Shown piece after piece: positions 30,233-40,991 of a DNA stretch of 64,000 bases. A program made the translations under genes and the position numbers. Below the pieces are notes generated by a model. The model had not been told where the DNA came from. It saw only the letters and a program-made list of their open reading frames with translations, and ran no database searches. Each line of letters opens with the position of its first letter. Position 1 is the first letter of the stretch. The stretch is from assembly GCA_901456055.1 (NCBI GenBank), contig CABDWT010000002.1:558001-622000 (forward strand), given 5' to 3'. This stretch comes from Phytobacter ursingii (GTDB lineage Bacteria; Pseudomonadota; Gammaproteobacteria; Enterobacterales; Enterobacteriaceae).

Positions 30233-32695
30233 TTAAACTCCCAACTTCCATGACAGCGTACGCAGCAAGTCTGCAAACACACCCGCCGCCGTAACATCAT
30301 TGCCCGCGCCATAGCCACGCAGAACCAGCGGCAGCGGTTGATAATAGTGGCTATAAAACGCAAGGGCGTTTTCGCCGTTTTTCACTTTGAACAGCGGATC
30401 GTTACCGTCCACTTCGGCAATTTTCACCCGACAGGTGCCATCTTCTTCGATGTTGCCAACGTAACGCAGCACTTTGCCTTCATCACGCGCTTTCGCTACG
30501 CGATCGGCGAAATGATCATCAAGCTGCGGCAGACGCGCCATGAAGCTGTCAACATCGCCACCGTCGTCGAAGGTTGCTGGCAGCACAGGTTCAATTGCGA
30601 TATCGGAAAGCTCCAGCTCACGCCCCGTTTCGCGGGCCAGGATCAGAAGCTTACGCGCCACGTCCATGCCGGAGAGATCATCACGCGGATCAGGCTCGGT
30701 ATAGCCCATTTCACGTGCGATTTTAGTCGCGTCCGACAGGCTCATCCCTTCATCAAGCTTACCGAAAATAAACGACAGCGAGCCGGAGAGAATCCCGGAG
30801 AAGCGTTGTAACTCATCACCTGCATTGAGCAGGTTTTGCAGGTTTTCGATAACCGGCAGCCCCGCGCCCACGTTAGTGTCATAGAGGAACTTACGGCGGG
30901 ATTTCGCCGCAGCGTGGCGCAACTGATGATAATAATCCATTGATGAGGTGTTAGCCTTTTTGTTTGGCGTCACCACATGGAAACCTTCGCGCAGGAAGTC
31001 GGCGTACTGATCGGCCACCGCCTGGTGTGACGTACAATCCACAATCACCGGGTTGAGCAGATGATACTCCTTCACCAGACGAATCAGACGACCCAGGTTG
31101 AAAGGCTCTTTGGCCTCAGCAAGCTCAGCCTGCCAGTTTTCCAGATTCAGGCCATGCACATTGGTCAACAGGGCTTTTGAATTCGCCACACCGCAAACAC
31201 GCAGATCGATATGCTTACTTTTGAGCCAGGTTTGCTGGCGTTTAAGTTGCTCGATCAGCGCACCGCCGACCCCCCCCACGCCAATCACAAACACTTCGAT
31301 AACCTGGTCGGTATTAAACAGCATCTGGTGCGTGACGCGCACGCCAGTCGTGGCATCATCGTTGCTCACCACGACAGAAATCGAACGCTCGGAAGAGCCC
31401 TGTGCGATCGCCACGATGTTGATATTGGCGCGTGCCAGGGCAGCAAAGAATTTTGCGGAAATGCCACGCAGTGTGCGCATGCCATCGCCCACGACAGAGA
31501 TGATGGCCAGGCGCTCCATCACAGCCAGCGGCTCCAGCAGGCCTTCTTTCAGCTCCAGATAAAATTCATCGCCCATTGCACGCTGCGCACGGGCGCAGTC
31601 GGATTGCGGTACGCAGAAGCTGATACTGTATTCAGAGGAGGACTGGGTAATTAACACGACAGAGATACCGGCACGCGACATTGCGGCGAATACGCGCGCC
31701 GCCATGCCGACCATGCCTTTCATACCCGGACCAGAGACACTGAACATCGCCATATTATTCAGGTTGGAAATACCTTTCACCGGCAGGCCGTCTTCGTCAG
31801 AAGTGGCGCCAATCAGGGTGCCTGGCGCTTGCGGGTTACCGGTATTTTTAATGAGGCAAGGGATCTGGAACTGAGCGATAGGGGTAATGGTACGCGGATG
31901 GAGCACTTTCGCACCGAAGTAGGAGAGTTCCATCGCCTCCTGGTACGACATAGATTTCAGCAGACGGGCATCCGGCACCTGACGTGGATCGCACGTATAG
32001 ACGCCGTCAACATCCGTCCAGATTTCACAACAATCCGCACGTAGACAGGCAGCCAGAACTGCGGCGGAATAATCAGAACCATTGCGCCCCAGAACAACCA
32101 GCTCACCTTTTTCGTTTCCGGCAGTGAACCCTGCCATCAATACCATATGGTCGGACGGGATACGGCTGGCGGCGATGCGGCGCGTTGATTCCGCAATATC
32201 CACCGTAGACTCAAGATAGTGCCCAATAGCCAGCAGTTTCTCGACCGGATCTATCACACTCACCTTATGACCGCGCGCTTCAAGCAGTCCCGCCATAATG
32301 GCGATGGAAAGCTTTTCGCCGCGGCAGATGAGCGCCGCATTGATGCTGTCCGGGCACTGCCCCAACAGGCTTATCCCATGCAATACATGTTTGATCTGAG
32401 CAAACTCTTGTTCGACAAAGGTTTTTAACTGTGCGAGGGGGAAACCAGGCTGTGCATCCGCCAATCCTTGCAGTAGCTCAGAAAAAATACGCTCGGCATC
32501 GCTAATATTCGGTACGGCATCCTGACCCCCGATCGTTTTTTCGATCATTGCGACCAGGTGATTGGTGATTTTCGCCGGGGCAGATAACACTGTTGCCACC
32601 TGCCCCTGCCTGGCATTGCTCTCCAGGATGTCGGCAACACGCAGAAACCTTTCCGCATTTGCCACTGATGTACCGCCGAACTTCAACACTCGCAT
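30233..32695 (-). CDS. thrA: Aspartokinase I / homoserine dehydrogenase I
   Basis: Fused bifunctional enzyme, 820 aa as in E. coli: N-terminal aspartokinase ([18 protein letters not shown]), ACT-type regulatory region in the middle ([21 protein letters not shown] and [13 protein letters not shown]), C-terminal homoserine dehydrogenase ([31 protein letters not shown]). The first thr structural gene; feedback-inhibited by threonine in the family. Confidence 0.99.
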   Translation of the reverse strand: MRVLKFGGTSVANAERFLRVADILESNARQGQVATVLSAPAKITNHLVAMIEKTIGGQDAVPNISDAERIFSELLQGLADAQPGFPLAQLKTFVEQEFAQIKHVLHGISLLGQCPDSINAALICRGEKLSIAIMAGLLEARGHKVSVIDPVEKLLAIGHYLESTVDIAESTRRIAASRIPSDHMVLMAGFTAGNEKGELVVLGRNGSDYSAAVLAACLRADCCEIWTDVDGVYTCDPRQVPDARLLKSMSYQEAMELSYFGAKVLHPRTITPIAQFQIPCLIKNTGNPQAPGTLIGATSDEDGLPVKGISNLNNMAMFSVSGPGMKGMVGMAARVFAAMSRAGISVVLITQSSSEYSISFCVPQSDCARAQRAMGDEFYLELKEGLLEPLAVMERLAIISVVGDGMRTLRGISAKFFAALARANINIVAIAQGSSERSISVVVSNDDATTGVRVTHQMLFNTDQVIEVFVIGVGGVGGALIEQLKRQQTWLKSKHIDLRVCGVANSKALLTNVHGLNLENWQAELAEAKEPFNLGRLIRLVKEYHLLNPVIVDCTSHQAVADQYADFLREGFHVVTPNKKANTSSMDYYHQLRHAAAKSRRKFLYDTNVGAGLPVIENLQNLLNAGDELQRFSGILSGSLSFIFGKLDEGMSLSDATKIAREMGYTEPDPRDDLSGMDVARKLLILARETGRELELSDIAIEPVLPATFDDGGDVDSFMARLPQLDDHFADRVAKARDEGKVLRYVGNIEEDGTCRVKIAEVDGNDPLFKVKNGENALAFYSHYYQPLPLVLRGYGAGNDVTAAGVFADLLRTLSWKLGV

Positions 32696-32720
32696 GGTAT
32701 TACCCCTTGATCTTTGCTCG

Positions 32721-32757
32721 AAAAAAAAGCCCGCACTGTTCAGGTGCGGGCTTTTTT
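32721..32757 (-). terminator. thr attenuator terminator
   Basis: AGCCCGCAC / GTGCGGGCT stem followed by eight T residues on the minus strand, between thrL and thrA. When the leader peptide stalls for lack of Thr/Ile-tRNA, this hairpin is not formed and thrABC is transcribed. Confidence 0.93.
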
Positions 32758-32775
32758 CTGTGTTTCCTGTACGCG

Positions 32776-32844
32776 TCAGCCCGCACCGTTACCTGTGGTA
32801 ATGGTGGTGGTAATAATAATGGTGACGGTGCTGGTGCGTTTCAT
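32776..32844 (-). CDS. thrL: thr operon leader peptide
   Basis: A 22-aa leader beginning MKRTSTVT, with 8 Thr and 4 Ile codons in a central run and ending TTGNGAG. It senses charged threonyl- and isoleucyl-tRNA through ribosome stalling. E. coli ThrL is 21 aa (MKRISTT...); this copy has an extra residue and an Ile-Ile-Ile run. Confidence 0.95.
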   Translation of the reverse strand: MKRTSTVTIIITTTITTGNGAG

Positions 32845-32883
32845 GGATGTTGTGTGCTCTGTAATTTTATTCTGTCTGTGCTC

Positions 32884-32922
32884 TGCCTATATTGGTTAAA
32901 GTATCTGCCGCGTTAAGTCAAC
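32884..32922 (-). promoter_or_regulatory. thr operon promoter region
   Basis: On the minus strand TTGACTTAACG (-35 area) and TTTAACCAATATAGGC (-10 area) match the E. coli thrL promoter segment. The exact -10 hexamer cannot be set from sequence. Confidence 0.7.
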
Positions 32923-33054
32923 GTATTTTTAGTTTTCAGCGATTTTCCGCGACCTTCCGCTACGCTCGCTACTCATTGACTTATCATAGGTAAAGACCAT
33001 ACAAGTCGCATCATTGTAGTGACTTCATCCATAAAACATTCTTATGACAGTGAT

Positions 33055-33741
33055 TTACTCGGTGAGTTTTTTTTCAATGTCATGCAGCAAACGGTGCAAC
33101 ATTGCGGTGTCTCGTTGCTCCAACATCCCCACACGCTGATCCAGCCAGTCTGCCATTTTCATGTCGTCCGCCACCTCGAGTTTTTCGAGTAATGCACGCG
33201 CCCGCAGACGCAAAGCATGAAGCTGGTTTTCATCACGTTGCGTGACCACGTTGGGAACATTTTGTATTAAAGATGCTAATTGATAACAATAAACCATGAC
33301 GGCCTGTCCCAGATTAAGTGAGGGATAATCGGCCACCATCGGCACACCTGTCAGGATGTCCGCAAGCGCCAACTCGTCGTTGGTCAGGCCCGAATCTTCC
33401 CGACCAAACACCAGTGCGGCCGAAGGCAGCCACGCGCTTTTTTCCGCCAATAATGGCACCAGTTCCGCAGGCGTTGCGTAGTAATGGAATTTCGCACGGC
33501 TGCGCGCCGTCGTGGCGACGCTGAACGAAACATCTGCTAGCGCATCGGATAACGTTGGATAAGTTTTAACATTATCAAGCACATCCCCGGCGCCATGTGC
33601 GACACGGCGAGCGCCATCCTGTAAGTGGGCATCGCTGTCAACAATGCGCAAATCTGTAAAACCCATCGTTTTCATTGCGCGCGCGGCAGCGCCAACATTC
33701 TCCGCTCTGGCGGGAGAAACCAGTACAATGGCCAGGTGCAT
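33055..33741 (-). CDS. lasT: SPOUT RNA methyltransferase, LasT/YjtD
   Basis: A 228-aa TrmH-like SPOUT protein, E. coli LasT (YjtD) length. The knotted SAM site is LVFGREDSGLTNDELALAD and MVADYPSLNLGQAVMVYCYQL; the N-terminal PARAENVGAAARAMKTMG is the RNA-binding part. The substrate in this branch is not settled, though tRNA or rRNA 2'-O-methylation is the family activity. Located between the thr promoter and the arcA upstream region, as in E. coli. Confidence 0.93.
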   Translation of the reverse strand: MHLAIVLVSPARAENVGAAARAMKTMGFTDLRIVDSDAHLQDGARRVAHGAGDVLDNVKTYPTLSDALADVSFSVATTARSRAKFHYYATPAELVPLLAEKSAWLPSAALVFGREDSGLTNDELALADILTGVPMVADYPSLNLGQAVMVYCYQLASLIQNVPNVVTQRDENQLHALRLRARALLEKLEVADDMKMADWLDQRVGMLEQRDTAMLHRLLHDIEKKLTE

Positions 33742-34140
33742 TTTTTACTCTCTTTTTTCTCGTCCGACGCGCAAATGAAGGATTATGTCAGCATATTACG
33801 CGTCGCGAATTTACAATTTTGTAACAGCAATCACTGAATTTCGCTTTGCCACCGGTTAAAAAAAGCTAAACTGTTGACTGACGGTATTATCCGCTTAAAT
33901 GTTAACAGAAAATGCTTATCCCTATGTTTCTTCATGGCATTTCAATGATGAATCTGAATCTTCTATTGGATTCAGCTTGTTTATCAATTAATATCCGCAA
34001 CTAGTTGGTTTATTGAAAAATTGTGATAATCGCTAGCATTTAGGTATCAAGATTTCACCAAACTGTTAACGTGCTACAATTGAACTTGATATATGTCAAC
34101 GAAGCGTAGTTTTATTGGGTGTCCTTTGCGTCTTAGCCTG
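33742..34140. promoter_or_regulatory. Long arcA/lasT intergenic region with FNR box
   Basis: A 399-bp noncoding stretch between lasT and yjjY. It holds an FNR-like box TTGATATATGTCAA (34086-34099, one mismatch to TTGATnnnnATCAA), as expected because arcA is FNR-regulated. Together with the next 236 bp (which contain yjjY) this forms the arcA upstream region. No other gene was seen. Confidence 0.6.
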
Positions 34141-34281
34141 TTATGTTGCTGTTAAAATGGTTAGGATGACAGCCGTTTTTGACACTGTCGGGTTCAAAGG
34201 GAAAGTGCCCACGACCAAGCTAATGATGTTGTTGACGTTGATGGAAAGTGCATCAAGAACGCAATTACGTACTTTAGTCAT
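34141..34281 (-). CDS. yjjY: Small conserved protein YjjY
   Basis: A 46-aa ORF starting MTKVRNCVLDALSINV and ending VILTILTAT, nearly identical to E. coli YjjY and the same size (141 bp). The function is unknown. It lies on the opposite strand 95 bp before arcA; because the arcA 5' region is also conserved, the ORF could partly reflect regulatory conservation. Confidence 0.75.
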   Translation of the reverse strand: MTKVRNCVLDALSINVNNIISLVVGTFPLNPTVSKTAVILTILTAT

Positions 34282-34376
34282 GTTACGCCGTTCATGTTAA
34301 TTTGCGACATGTACCAGGCTGGTCAGGGACTTTTGTACTTCCTGTTTCGATTTAGTTGGCAATTTAGGTAGCAAAC

Positions 34377-35093
34377 ATGCAGACCCCGCACATTCTTATC
34401 GTTGAAGACGAGTTGGTAACACGCAACACGTTAAAAAGCATCTTCGAAGCGGAAGGTTACGATGTCTTTGAAGCGACAGATGGCGCTGAAATGCATCAGA
34501 TCCTCTCCGAAAATGATATCAACCTGGTGATTATGGATATCAATCTGCCAGGTAAAAATGGCCTTTTACTTGCCCGCGAATTACGCGAGCAAGCGAATGT
34601 CGCGCTGATGTTTCTGACCGGTCGTGACAACGAAGTAGACAAAATTCTGGGCCTCGAAATCGGTGCGGATGATTACATCACCAAACCGTTCAACCCGCGT
34701 GAACTGACCATCCGTGCGCGCAACCTGCTGTCCCGTACTATGAATTTGGGCACAATCAGCGAAGAGCGCCGCAGTGTCGACAGCTACAAGTTCAATGGCT
34801 GGGAACTGGATATTAACAGCCGCTCACTGATCAGCCCTAATGGTGAACAGTATAAGCTGCCACGTAGCGAATTTCGTGCGATGCTGCATTTCTGCGAAAA
34901 TCCGGGCAAGATCCAATCCCGTGCCGAATTGCTGAAAAAAATGACCGGCCGTGAATTGAAACCGCACGACCGTACGGTTGACGTCACCATCCGTCGTATC
35001 CGTAAACATTTTGAATCCACGCCGGACACACCGGAAATCATCGCGACGATTCATGGTGAAGGCTACCGCTTCTGCGGCGATCTGCAGGAATAA
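34377..35093 (+). CDS. arcA: Redox response regulator ArcA
   Basis: OmpR-family regulator of respiratory genes, phosphorylated by ArcB under oxygen limitation. 238 aa: receiver domain with phospho-Asp D54 ([12 protein letters not shown]) and winged-helix DNA-binding domain in the C-terminal half ([17 protein letters not shown]). Identical in layout to E. coli. A terminator follows within 10 bp. Confidence 0.99.
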   Translation: MQTPHILIVEDELVTRNTLKSIFEAEGYDVFEATDGAEMHQILSENDINLVIMDINLPGKNGLLLARELREQANVALMFLTGRDNEVDKILGLEIGADDYITKPFNPRELTIRARNLLSRTMNLGTISEERRSVDSYKFNGWELDINSRSLISPNGEQYKLPRSEFRAMLHFCENPGKIQSRAELLKKMTGRELKPHDRTVDVTIRRIRKHFESTPDTPEIIATIHGEGYRFCGDLQE

Positions 35094-35102
35094 TCCCCTT
35101 CC

Positions 35103-35135
35103 AAAAAAAAGCGGCGCCTGGCGCCGCTTTTTTTA
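35103..35135 (+). terminator. Bidirectional terminator of arcA and creD
   Basis: A-run, GCGGCGCC / GGCGCCGC stem, then a T-run at about 35128-35135. The symmetric A/T flanks serve both the plus-strand arcA and the minus-strand creD, whose stop codon lies at 35133-35135. Confidence 0.9.
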
Positions 35136-36512
35136 TTTCCATATCCGTAATTCTTCATCGCCAGAAATCTGGCTCTCTATGGGTTTTTTCGTCGTTCGCG
35201 AGAGTGAGTACCAGTCAAAGCGCCGTGTGAGTATCATTACGGTACTCAGCGCCGTAAATAGCACGCCCGTTCCAAGCAACAACGCGCTGTCTTCGGCGTT
35301 CAGCAGACTCCACATTACGCCATAGAGCATCAATAGCGCGCCGCTAAAAGGCAGGCTGGCACGCCAGCTTTTCAATACGCCCTGCAAATAAACACCATTG
35401 ATCGTCGTTCCCAGCCCACTGGCGATGATCCACGCCCAGGTAAAGCCAACATGCTCTGACAACGCCAGCAGGACCAGGTAGAACATCACCAGTGACAACC
35501 CCACCAGCAGATATTCCATCGGATGCATTTGTCGCCCGGTAAGACTTTCAAAGACAAAAAACGCAGCGAAAATGAGGACGATAAGCAAAATCGCATATTT
35601 CACCGCTCTGTCTGTCAGTTGATACTGATCGGCAGGTGTGGCGATATTGACGCTGAATGCGGGCAGACGCCACTCATTGTCACCACTCAGACTCAGGACA
35701 TCGCGGATTTTGCTGTCCAGGTTATTGGCAAACCAGGTACTTTGCCAGCTAGCCTGGTAACCCGCAGGAGTGACTTCACGTTTAGCGGGCAAAAAGTCAC
35801 CGGTAAAGCCCGGGTGAGGCCAGTCCCCCATCATCGCCATTTCACTGTTTCTGCCAAGAGGAACCACGGAAAAGGCGCCGGTGCCATTGAGACTGAAAGA
35901 GGCGTTAAGTTTGATATTTTTCTGCGTAATCCCCTGCGCGGTCAGTGGCACATGGATACCCTGTAAGCCGCTCATCAGCCCCGATCCCGGCTCCACGCTG
36001 AGCGATTCACCATTCACTTTCATCGCCCGTATTTGCCCGATCCCTCTGGCATCACTCAGGGCAAACACAACAAACGGCTCGCCCAGTTGCCGGGTATCAC
36101 TCGCTTCCAGCCCAGCCCGCTTTGGGTCAAACTCTGCGTTTATGCTGATATCCCCCTGCCAGACTTGCCCTTCGTAAATACCCACCTGACGGTTTTCAAC
36201 TTGTTGCTTCCCTTCGACCATGAGTGTTTCAGGCAGCCAGAAGCGGATATAACTTTTCGAACGGCGAACCTCCTTCGGGGGTTCATCTCCCGTTGACTCC
36301 AGCGAGGTCACCATCTCCGTCACCGGAATCGCAATCAGTGGCCCAATCAGCTTTTGTGGTCCGGCGCTACTTTGCCGTAACGTATCGGCGACCTCATTAC
36401 GGTAATCGCTTCTCTCTTTGATTAAATTGCCAACCATCATCAATGGGATCAGCAACAGACAAATGCCCCCTGCCAGGGTGGTAATTTTCCAGAATAACGG
36501 TGATTTCAACAT
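35133..36512 (-). CDS. creD: Inner-membrane protein CreD
   Basis: A 459-aa inner-membrane protein of the CreD family (E. coli 450), induced by CreB and linked to colicin E2 and beta-lactam responses. ATG 36510-36512 (MLKSPLFWKITTLAGG) has AGGAGGGG 6 bp upstream. N-terminal TM, a large periplasmic domain, then TM cluster from about residue 300 (YLLVGLSLVMFYLVLLAL). Last gene of creABCD. Confidence 0.93.
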   Translation of the reverse strand: MLKSPLFWKITTLAGGICLLLIPLMMVGNLIKERSDYRNEVADTLRQSSAGPQKLIGPLIAIPVTEMVTSLESTGDEPPKEVRRSKSYIRFWLPETLMVEGKQQVENRQVGIYEGQVWQGDISINAEFDPKRAGLEASDTRQLGEPFVVFALSDARGIGQIRAMKVNGESLSVEPGSGLMSGLQGIHVPLTAQGITQKNIKLNASFSLNGTGAFSVVPLGRNSEMAMMGDWPHPGFTGDFLPAKREVTPAGYQASWQSTWFANNLDSKIRDVLSLSGDNEWRLPAFSVNIATPADQYQLTDRAVKYAILLIVLIFAAFFVFESLTGRQMHPMEYLLVGLSLVMFYLVLLALSEHVGFTWAWIIASGLGTTINGVYLQGVLKSWRASLPFSGALLMLYGVMWSLLNAEDSALLLGTGVLFTALSTVMILTRRFDWYSLSRTTKKPIESQISGDEELRIWK

Positions 36513-36568
36513 AGCCCCTCCTTTGTGATGCACGCAGAGTAACGGGGCTATAAGAGGAGAATTTGAAG

Positions 36569-37993
36569 TTATGTGAAGTGACGGTGAAGTGTCAGGCGCG
36601 CCTCAGCGCCGCCCTGTGGTCGATTACTTACCTCAATGGTTCCCTGATGCAAACGCGCGACTTCCTGAACGAAGGCCAGCCCAAGGCCACTGCTCTTTTG
36701 TCCATTCTCGCGCGGCAATGAGTAAAACCGTTCAAAGATCCGCTCAAGGGCGTAATACGGAATCCCCGCCCCGTTATCACACACGGTAAAGACAGTATGT
36801 GCATCCTGCTCGCGAGCACGTAGCGAAATATGTCCGCCACGCGGGGTAAAATCGATCGCATTGTCGAGAAGATTGCCCAATGCCTGGCTAAGCAGCCCGG
36901 CATCCGCCTCGATAACGAGCTGCCCCGCGTCGCATTCGAGGGTCAGATTTTTAGCGGCCAACACCACGCTACGATCGTCCTCAAGCTGTCGGAACAGGAC
37001 ATCAACGGGGATGGATGTTGTCACTACTTCCTGTCGATTTTCGAGCTTCGCTTGCTGTAGCAGCTTCTCAACCAGCAGCTGCATCCGCGCATTTTGCGCC
37101 AGAATATTGTTGGTAAAACGGGTGGCGATATCCGGTGGCGGGTTTTCATGAAGAATTTCTGCCGCGCCGCGAATAGCTGCCAGCGGGCTTTTGAGTTCAT
37201 GGGTAAGTGCGTAGACGTACTGTTCAATATAGTTTTTCCCTTCGAGCTTAAGACGCATACTCTCCAGCGCCTGCGCCAGCTTACGCAGCTCGCTACTTCC
37301 CAGGTCAGGAAGTGGTAAAGGATTTTTTTCGCTCACGGCATCCGCATAGCGTGTCAGCTTGCCGATAGAACGGTTAATCCACAACGTCACCCCAAACCCA
37401 ATCACCAGCGCAATCCCCAACAAAGCCGCGCTGGCCCAGAGCATGCGCCGCTCACTGCGTCTGATAACCGGGGCAATCGCACTGTTGGGTTTACCCACGC
37501 TCAGTACGCCGATAATACGCCCCTGGTCGGTGACGGGAGCCGCCACATACATAACCGTACTTTCCGGGTCGTTTGGATCGGAAGGCGTGCTTCGCGCCCC
37601 ATATTTTCCACGCAGCGTCAGCCAGACATCATTCCAGCGTGAAAAATCCTGATCGACGGCCCGGCCTGCAGAATCGAAAACGACCTTACCTGCCGCATCC
37701 GTCATATAGACATGGTATTCGTTACGTACCTTGCGAATTCCGCTGATATTGGCGTTAATATTACTTTGGTTAAGCGACGTGAACGCCTCTGCCAGCTTGC
37801 CATTTTGCGCCTGCCCGGAGAGCAAATCATCGCGCGCCACTTCTGCCAGCAGCGTGGCGGTATCAATCAGCGTGCCTTCGGTGGCTCGCCTGACACCCGG
37901 TTTGATCTCCTGAACAAAAATAGACAACACAAACCAGGCGGCAACCGCCACAAGTAAAAAGTAGCCCAGCAGCAGTCGCATTCCTATACGCAT
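36569..37993 (-). CDS. creC: Sensor histidine kinase CreC
   Basis: Membrane sensor kinase of the CreBC system, responding to carbon/fermentation state. 474 aa: N-terminal TM, periplasmic sensor, second TM about 185-205, HAMP-like segment, H-box THELKSPLAAIRG, N-box NLLDNAIDF and G-boxes GAGIP and GLGLAF. Its start overlaps the creB stop (TAATG). Confidence 0.95.
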   Translation of the reverse strand: MRIGMRLLLGYFLLVAVAAWFVLSIFVQEIKPGVRRATEGTLIDTATLLAEVARDDLLSGQAQNGKLAEAFTSLNQSNINANISGIRKVRNEYHVYMTDAAGKVVFDSAGRAVDQDFSRWNDVWLTLRGKYGARSTPSDPNDPESTVMYVAAPVTDQGRIIGVLSVGKPNSAIAPVIRRSERRMLWASAALLGIALVIGFGVTLWINRSIGKLTRYADAVSEKNPLPLPDLGSSELRKLAQALESMRLKLEGKNYIEQYVYALTHELKSPLAAIRGAAEILHENPPPDIATRFTNNILAQNARMQLLVEKLLQQAKLENRQEVVTTSIPVDVLFRQLEDDRSVVLAAKNLTLECDAGQLVIEADAGLLSQALGNLLDNAIDFTPRGGHISLRAREQDAHTVFTVCDNGAGIPYYALERIFERFYSLPRENGQKSSGLGLAFVQEVARLHQGTIEVSNRPQGGAEARLTLHRHFT

Positions 37994-38688
37994 TAGCGGA
38001 TGCCCAGGCTATAACCCATACCGCGATGAGTATTAATCGGCGACACGTCGCCATTTACCGCACGCAATTTAGCGCGCAGCGTTTTGATGTGCGTATCGAC
38101 AGTCCGATCGAAGCTCTCTTCGGCATCGGTCCAGACAAGATCCATGAGTTGCTGGCGCGAAAAAACCCTGCCCGGCGCATGCAGCAGGGTTTTTAGCAGG
38201 AGAAATTCATAACGTGTAAGAGGGAGAATCTCGCCACACCAGCGGATGATAGCCGCCTCTTCATCCAGTTCGAACTGCCCGACACGAAGAAGCGAAGATT
38301 GCACCGTCGCTTTCTGGAAGCGGCGTAGCACGGTACGTACCCGGGCGCACACTTCCCGGGGTGAGAACGGCTTGGCGATATAATCATCGGCCCCCATTTC
38401 CAGCCCCAGTAGCTTGTCGATCTCGTCGCTGCGTGCGGTCAGGAACAGCACCGGTAGCCCCGGTGCTCGTGCCAGCAAACGACGACACAGCTCAAAACCA
38501 CTGATATCCGGCAGCCCGACATCCAGGATCGCCAGGTCTGGCAACTGCCGCGTCGCCGCGTCAAGAACAGGCAGCCCCCGGTCAAATGAGGTGACGGCGA
38601 ACCCATCCTGCTGCAGCATATAAATCAGCGTCTCGGCAATACTTGCCTCATCTTCAACCAGCCATATTCGCGGTTGCGGCATCTCCAT
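37993..38688 (-). CDS. creB: Response regulator CreB
   Basis: OmpR-family regulator that activates the cre regulon including creD. 231 aa (E. coli 229), receiver Asp in LAILDVGLPD (D56) and winged helix at 150-225 (DRTVDTHIKTLRAKLRAV). Directly followed by creC. Confidence 0.95.
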   Translation of the reverse strand: MEMPQPRIWLVEDEASIAETLIYMLQQDGFAVTSFDRGLPVLDAATRQLPDLAILDVGLPDISGFELCRRLLARAPGLPVLFLTARSDEIDKLLGLEMGADDYIAKPFSPREVCARVRTVLRRFQKATVQSSLLRVGQFELDEEAAIIRWCGEILPLTRYEFLLLKTLLHAPGRVFSRQQLMDLVWTDAEESFDRTVDTHIKTLRAKLRAVNGDVSPINTHRGMGYSLGIR

Positions 38689-38693
38689 TCCTT

Positions 38694-39164
38694 TTATTTA
38701 CCCCATGGCATAATCGGCACCGCACTCAGTGCATTTTTCGGGGACCCCTCCACCACTTTATCGGAATAGGTCAAATACACCAGCGCGTTACGTTTGCTGT
38801 CGTAAAAACGGACCACCTGCAGTTTCTTAAACACCAGCGAGGTACGTTTCTGGAAAACAACGTCGCCCTGCGCTTTGCCATTTTTGATCTTATCACTGAG
38901 TTCAATTGGCCCCACCTGCTGACAGGAAATCGCCGCATCAGAGGTATCTTCCGCCAGCCCAAGTCCACCTTTAATGCCGCCTGTTTTTGCCCGGCTCAGG
39001 TAACAGGTCACATTCTGCACATCAGGATCGTCAAAAGCTTCCACCACGATTTTGTGATCCGGGCCGAACATTTTGAATACAGTGTCCACTGAGCCAATCT
39101 GTTCTGCATGGGCAGAACTCCAAAGCAACGCTAATGAGGAAAGTATTAAACGCGTGTATTTCAT
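38694..39164 (-). CDS. creA: Exported protein CreA
   Basis: A 156-aa protein of the CreA family (E. coli 157). The signal peptide is about residues 1-20 ([20 protein letters not shown]). Two Cys ([13 protein letters not shown] and AAISCQQVG) could form a disulfide. First gene of the cre cluster; the function is unknown. The gap to rob (210 bp) carries both promoters. Confidence 0.93.
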   Translation of the reverse strand: MKYTRLILSSLALLWSSAHAEQIGSVDTVFKMFGPDHKIVVEAFDDPDVQNVTCYLSRAKTGGIKGGLGLAEDTSDAAISCQQVGPIELSDKIKNGKAQGDVVFQKRTSLVFKKLQVVRFYDSKRNALVYLTYSDKVVEGSPKNALSAVPIMPWGK

Positions 39165-39375
39165 ATTGTTACCATTTTTGAATATAACGTTGAGCGACTA
39201 TTCTCGGGTTTAACAGGAAAAGGTTTATAGATCACTAATTTACAAAAATTATCATGAAAATCAGACACAATGCGCACTAATGCACAAAAAAAACACTGAA
39301 TGCTAAATCAACAAACAGTGGTATTATCCCTTTCCTGGTATCAGGCGTAAGCCGTTTTAAGGATGAGGATATTTT

Positions 39376-40245
39376 ATGGATCAGGCTGGGATTATTCGTG
39401 ATCTACTTACCTGGCTGGAAGGCCACCTGGATCAGCCATTGTCGTTAGATAATGTGGCGGCAAAAGCAGGTTATTCCAAGTGGCATCTACAAAGGATGTT
39501 CAAAGACGTGACGGGCCATGCGATTGGCGCTTATATTCGCGCGCGCCGCCTGTCGAAGTCTGCTGTTGCTTTGCGTCTGACCTCGCGTCCCATTCTGGAT
39601 ATCGCTTTGCAGTACCGCTTTGACTCTCAGCAAACCTTTACTCGCGCGTTTAAAAAGCAGTTTAATCTGACGCCCGCGTTGTATCGCCGTTCACCTGACT
39701 GGAGCGCCTTCGGCATTCGTCCACCGTTGCGTTTAGGTGAGTTTGCCATGCCAAGGCATGAATTTGTCACCCTTCCGGATATGCAGCTTATCGGTACGAC
39801 GCAGAGCTATACCTGCTCGCTGGAAGAGATTTCCGATTTCCGTAATCAAATGCGTATCCAGTTCTGGCGTGACTTTTTAGGCAATTCGCCAACCATTCCG
39901 GCTGAGATGTATGGTCTGCATGAACCACGACCCAGCCTGGAAAAAGATGACGAGCAAGAGGTGTTTTACACTACTGCCTTAACGCCAGAAATGGCGAATG
40001 GCTATATGCATAACGCCCAACCGGTGACGCTCGAAGGCGGTGAGTATGTCATGTTCTTCTATGAAGGGCCGGGGACTGGCGTGCAGGAGTTTATCCTGAC
40101 TGTCTACGGTACCTGCATGCCGATGCTGAATCTGACACGCCGTAAAGGTCAGGATATCGAGCGTTTCTACCCGCAGGAAGATGCGCGGGCGCAAGAGCCG
40201 CCGCTTTACATCCGCTGCGAGTATCTGATTCCGGTCCGCCGTTAA
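39376..40245 (+). CDS. rob: AraC-family regulator Rob
   Basis: Right-origin-binding protein and activator of mar/sox/rob genes. 289 aa, E. coli length. AraC/XylS double HTH at about 8-105 (KAGYSKWHLQRMFKDVTGH and QQTFTRAFKKQFNLTP); C-terminal GyrI-like ligand domain (residues 120-289). Its stop overlaps the convergent gpmB stop by 4 bp. Confidence 0.97.
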   Translation: MDQAGIIRDLLTWLEGHLDQPLSLDNVAAKAGYSKWHLQRMFKDVTGHAIGAYIRARRLSKSAVALRLTSRPILDIALQYRFDSQQTFTRAFKKQFNLTPALYRRSPDWSAFGIRPPLRLGEFAMPRHEFVTLPDMQLIGTTQSYTCSLEEISDFRNQMRIQFWRDFLGNSPTIPAEMYGLHEPRPSLEKDDEQEVFYTTALTPEMANGYMHNAQPVTLEGGEYVMFFYEGPGTGVQEFILTVYGTCMPMLNLTRRKGQDIERFYPQEDARAQEPPLYIRCEYLIPVRR

Positions 40246-40889
40246 CGCTGCAGTTCATCCAGTGCAGGGGCGTCCAGATGTGAGACGTCGCCTGCCGTTT
40301 CCACCACCCATCCCGACGCCAGCCATGCGCTATCCTGATAATCGATACGGGAAATAGAGCAGTTACGCAAACGCAGGCGGCGCTCAGCATAGGCCGGAAG
40401 CCCCAGAATGGTGCTGACCAGACAGCCCAGAGCCATACCGTGGCTGACGATCATCGGGCGGCTGCCCTGTGGTAACGCCAGCGTGGTCGCAAGGGCGGCA
40501 TGCATACGATCGGCAAGCTCCTGCATTGACTCGCCGCCGGGAATACGCCCCCCTGCGGTGCCATTTACCAGTTGGCGACGCCAGCCTTCTTCTTCTTCGG
40601 TCAGGGTTTCAAGATTACGCTTTTCGAGCACGCCCATATCGAGTTCACGCAGGCGTGAATCAAGGGTGATATCGCAACCGCATAACTCTGCGATGATTTC
40701 AGCCGTGCGACGTGTACGTCCGAGATCGCTGGCAATGATATGGGTGATGCCCAGCGCTTTCGCGCGTTCGGCCACCTGCCATGCCTGCTGCTCCCCTTTT
40801 TCGGTTAACGGACTGTCTGAATGGCCTTGAATGCGACGCTCGGCGTTCCACTGCGTTTCACCGTGGCGGACAAGGTATACCTGTAACAT
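40242..40889 (-). CDS. gpmB: Phosphoglycerate mutase-like phosphatase GpmB
   Basis: Histidine-phosphatase superfamily protein, 215 aa as in E. coli. The RHG motif with the catalytic His is LVRHGETQWNAERR, the second His is in IVSHGMALG. Annotated as a cofactor-dependent-type mutase; many relatives are phosphatases. Convergent with rob. Confidence 0.94.
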   Translation of the reverse strand: MLQVYLVRHGETQWNAERRIQGHSDSPLTEKGEQQAWQVAERAKALGITHIIASDLGRTRRTAEIIAELCGCDITLDSRLRELDMGVLEKRNLETLTEEEEGWRRQLVNGTAGGRIPGGESMQELADRMHAALATTLALPQGSRPMIVSHGMALGCLVSTILGLPAYAERRLRLRNCSISRIDYQDSAWLASGWVVETAGDVSHLDAPALDELQR

Positions 40890-40991
40890 GCTTTTATATC
40901 CATTATACTGCGATGAAGTTTATTATATGAGGAAGGCCTTACCCGCCATGCTGACAGTACTCGTCTCATTACGGGAAGCCAGCTATTGATT

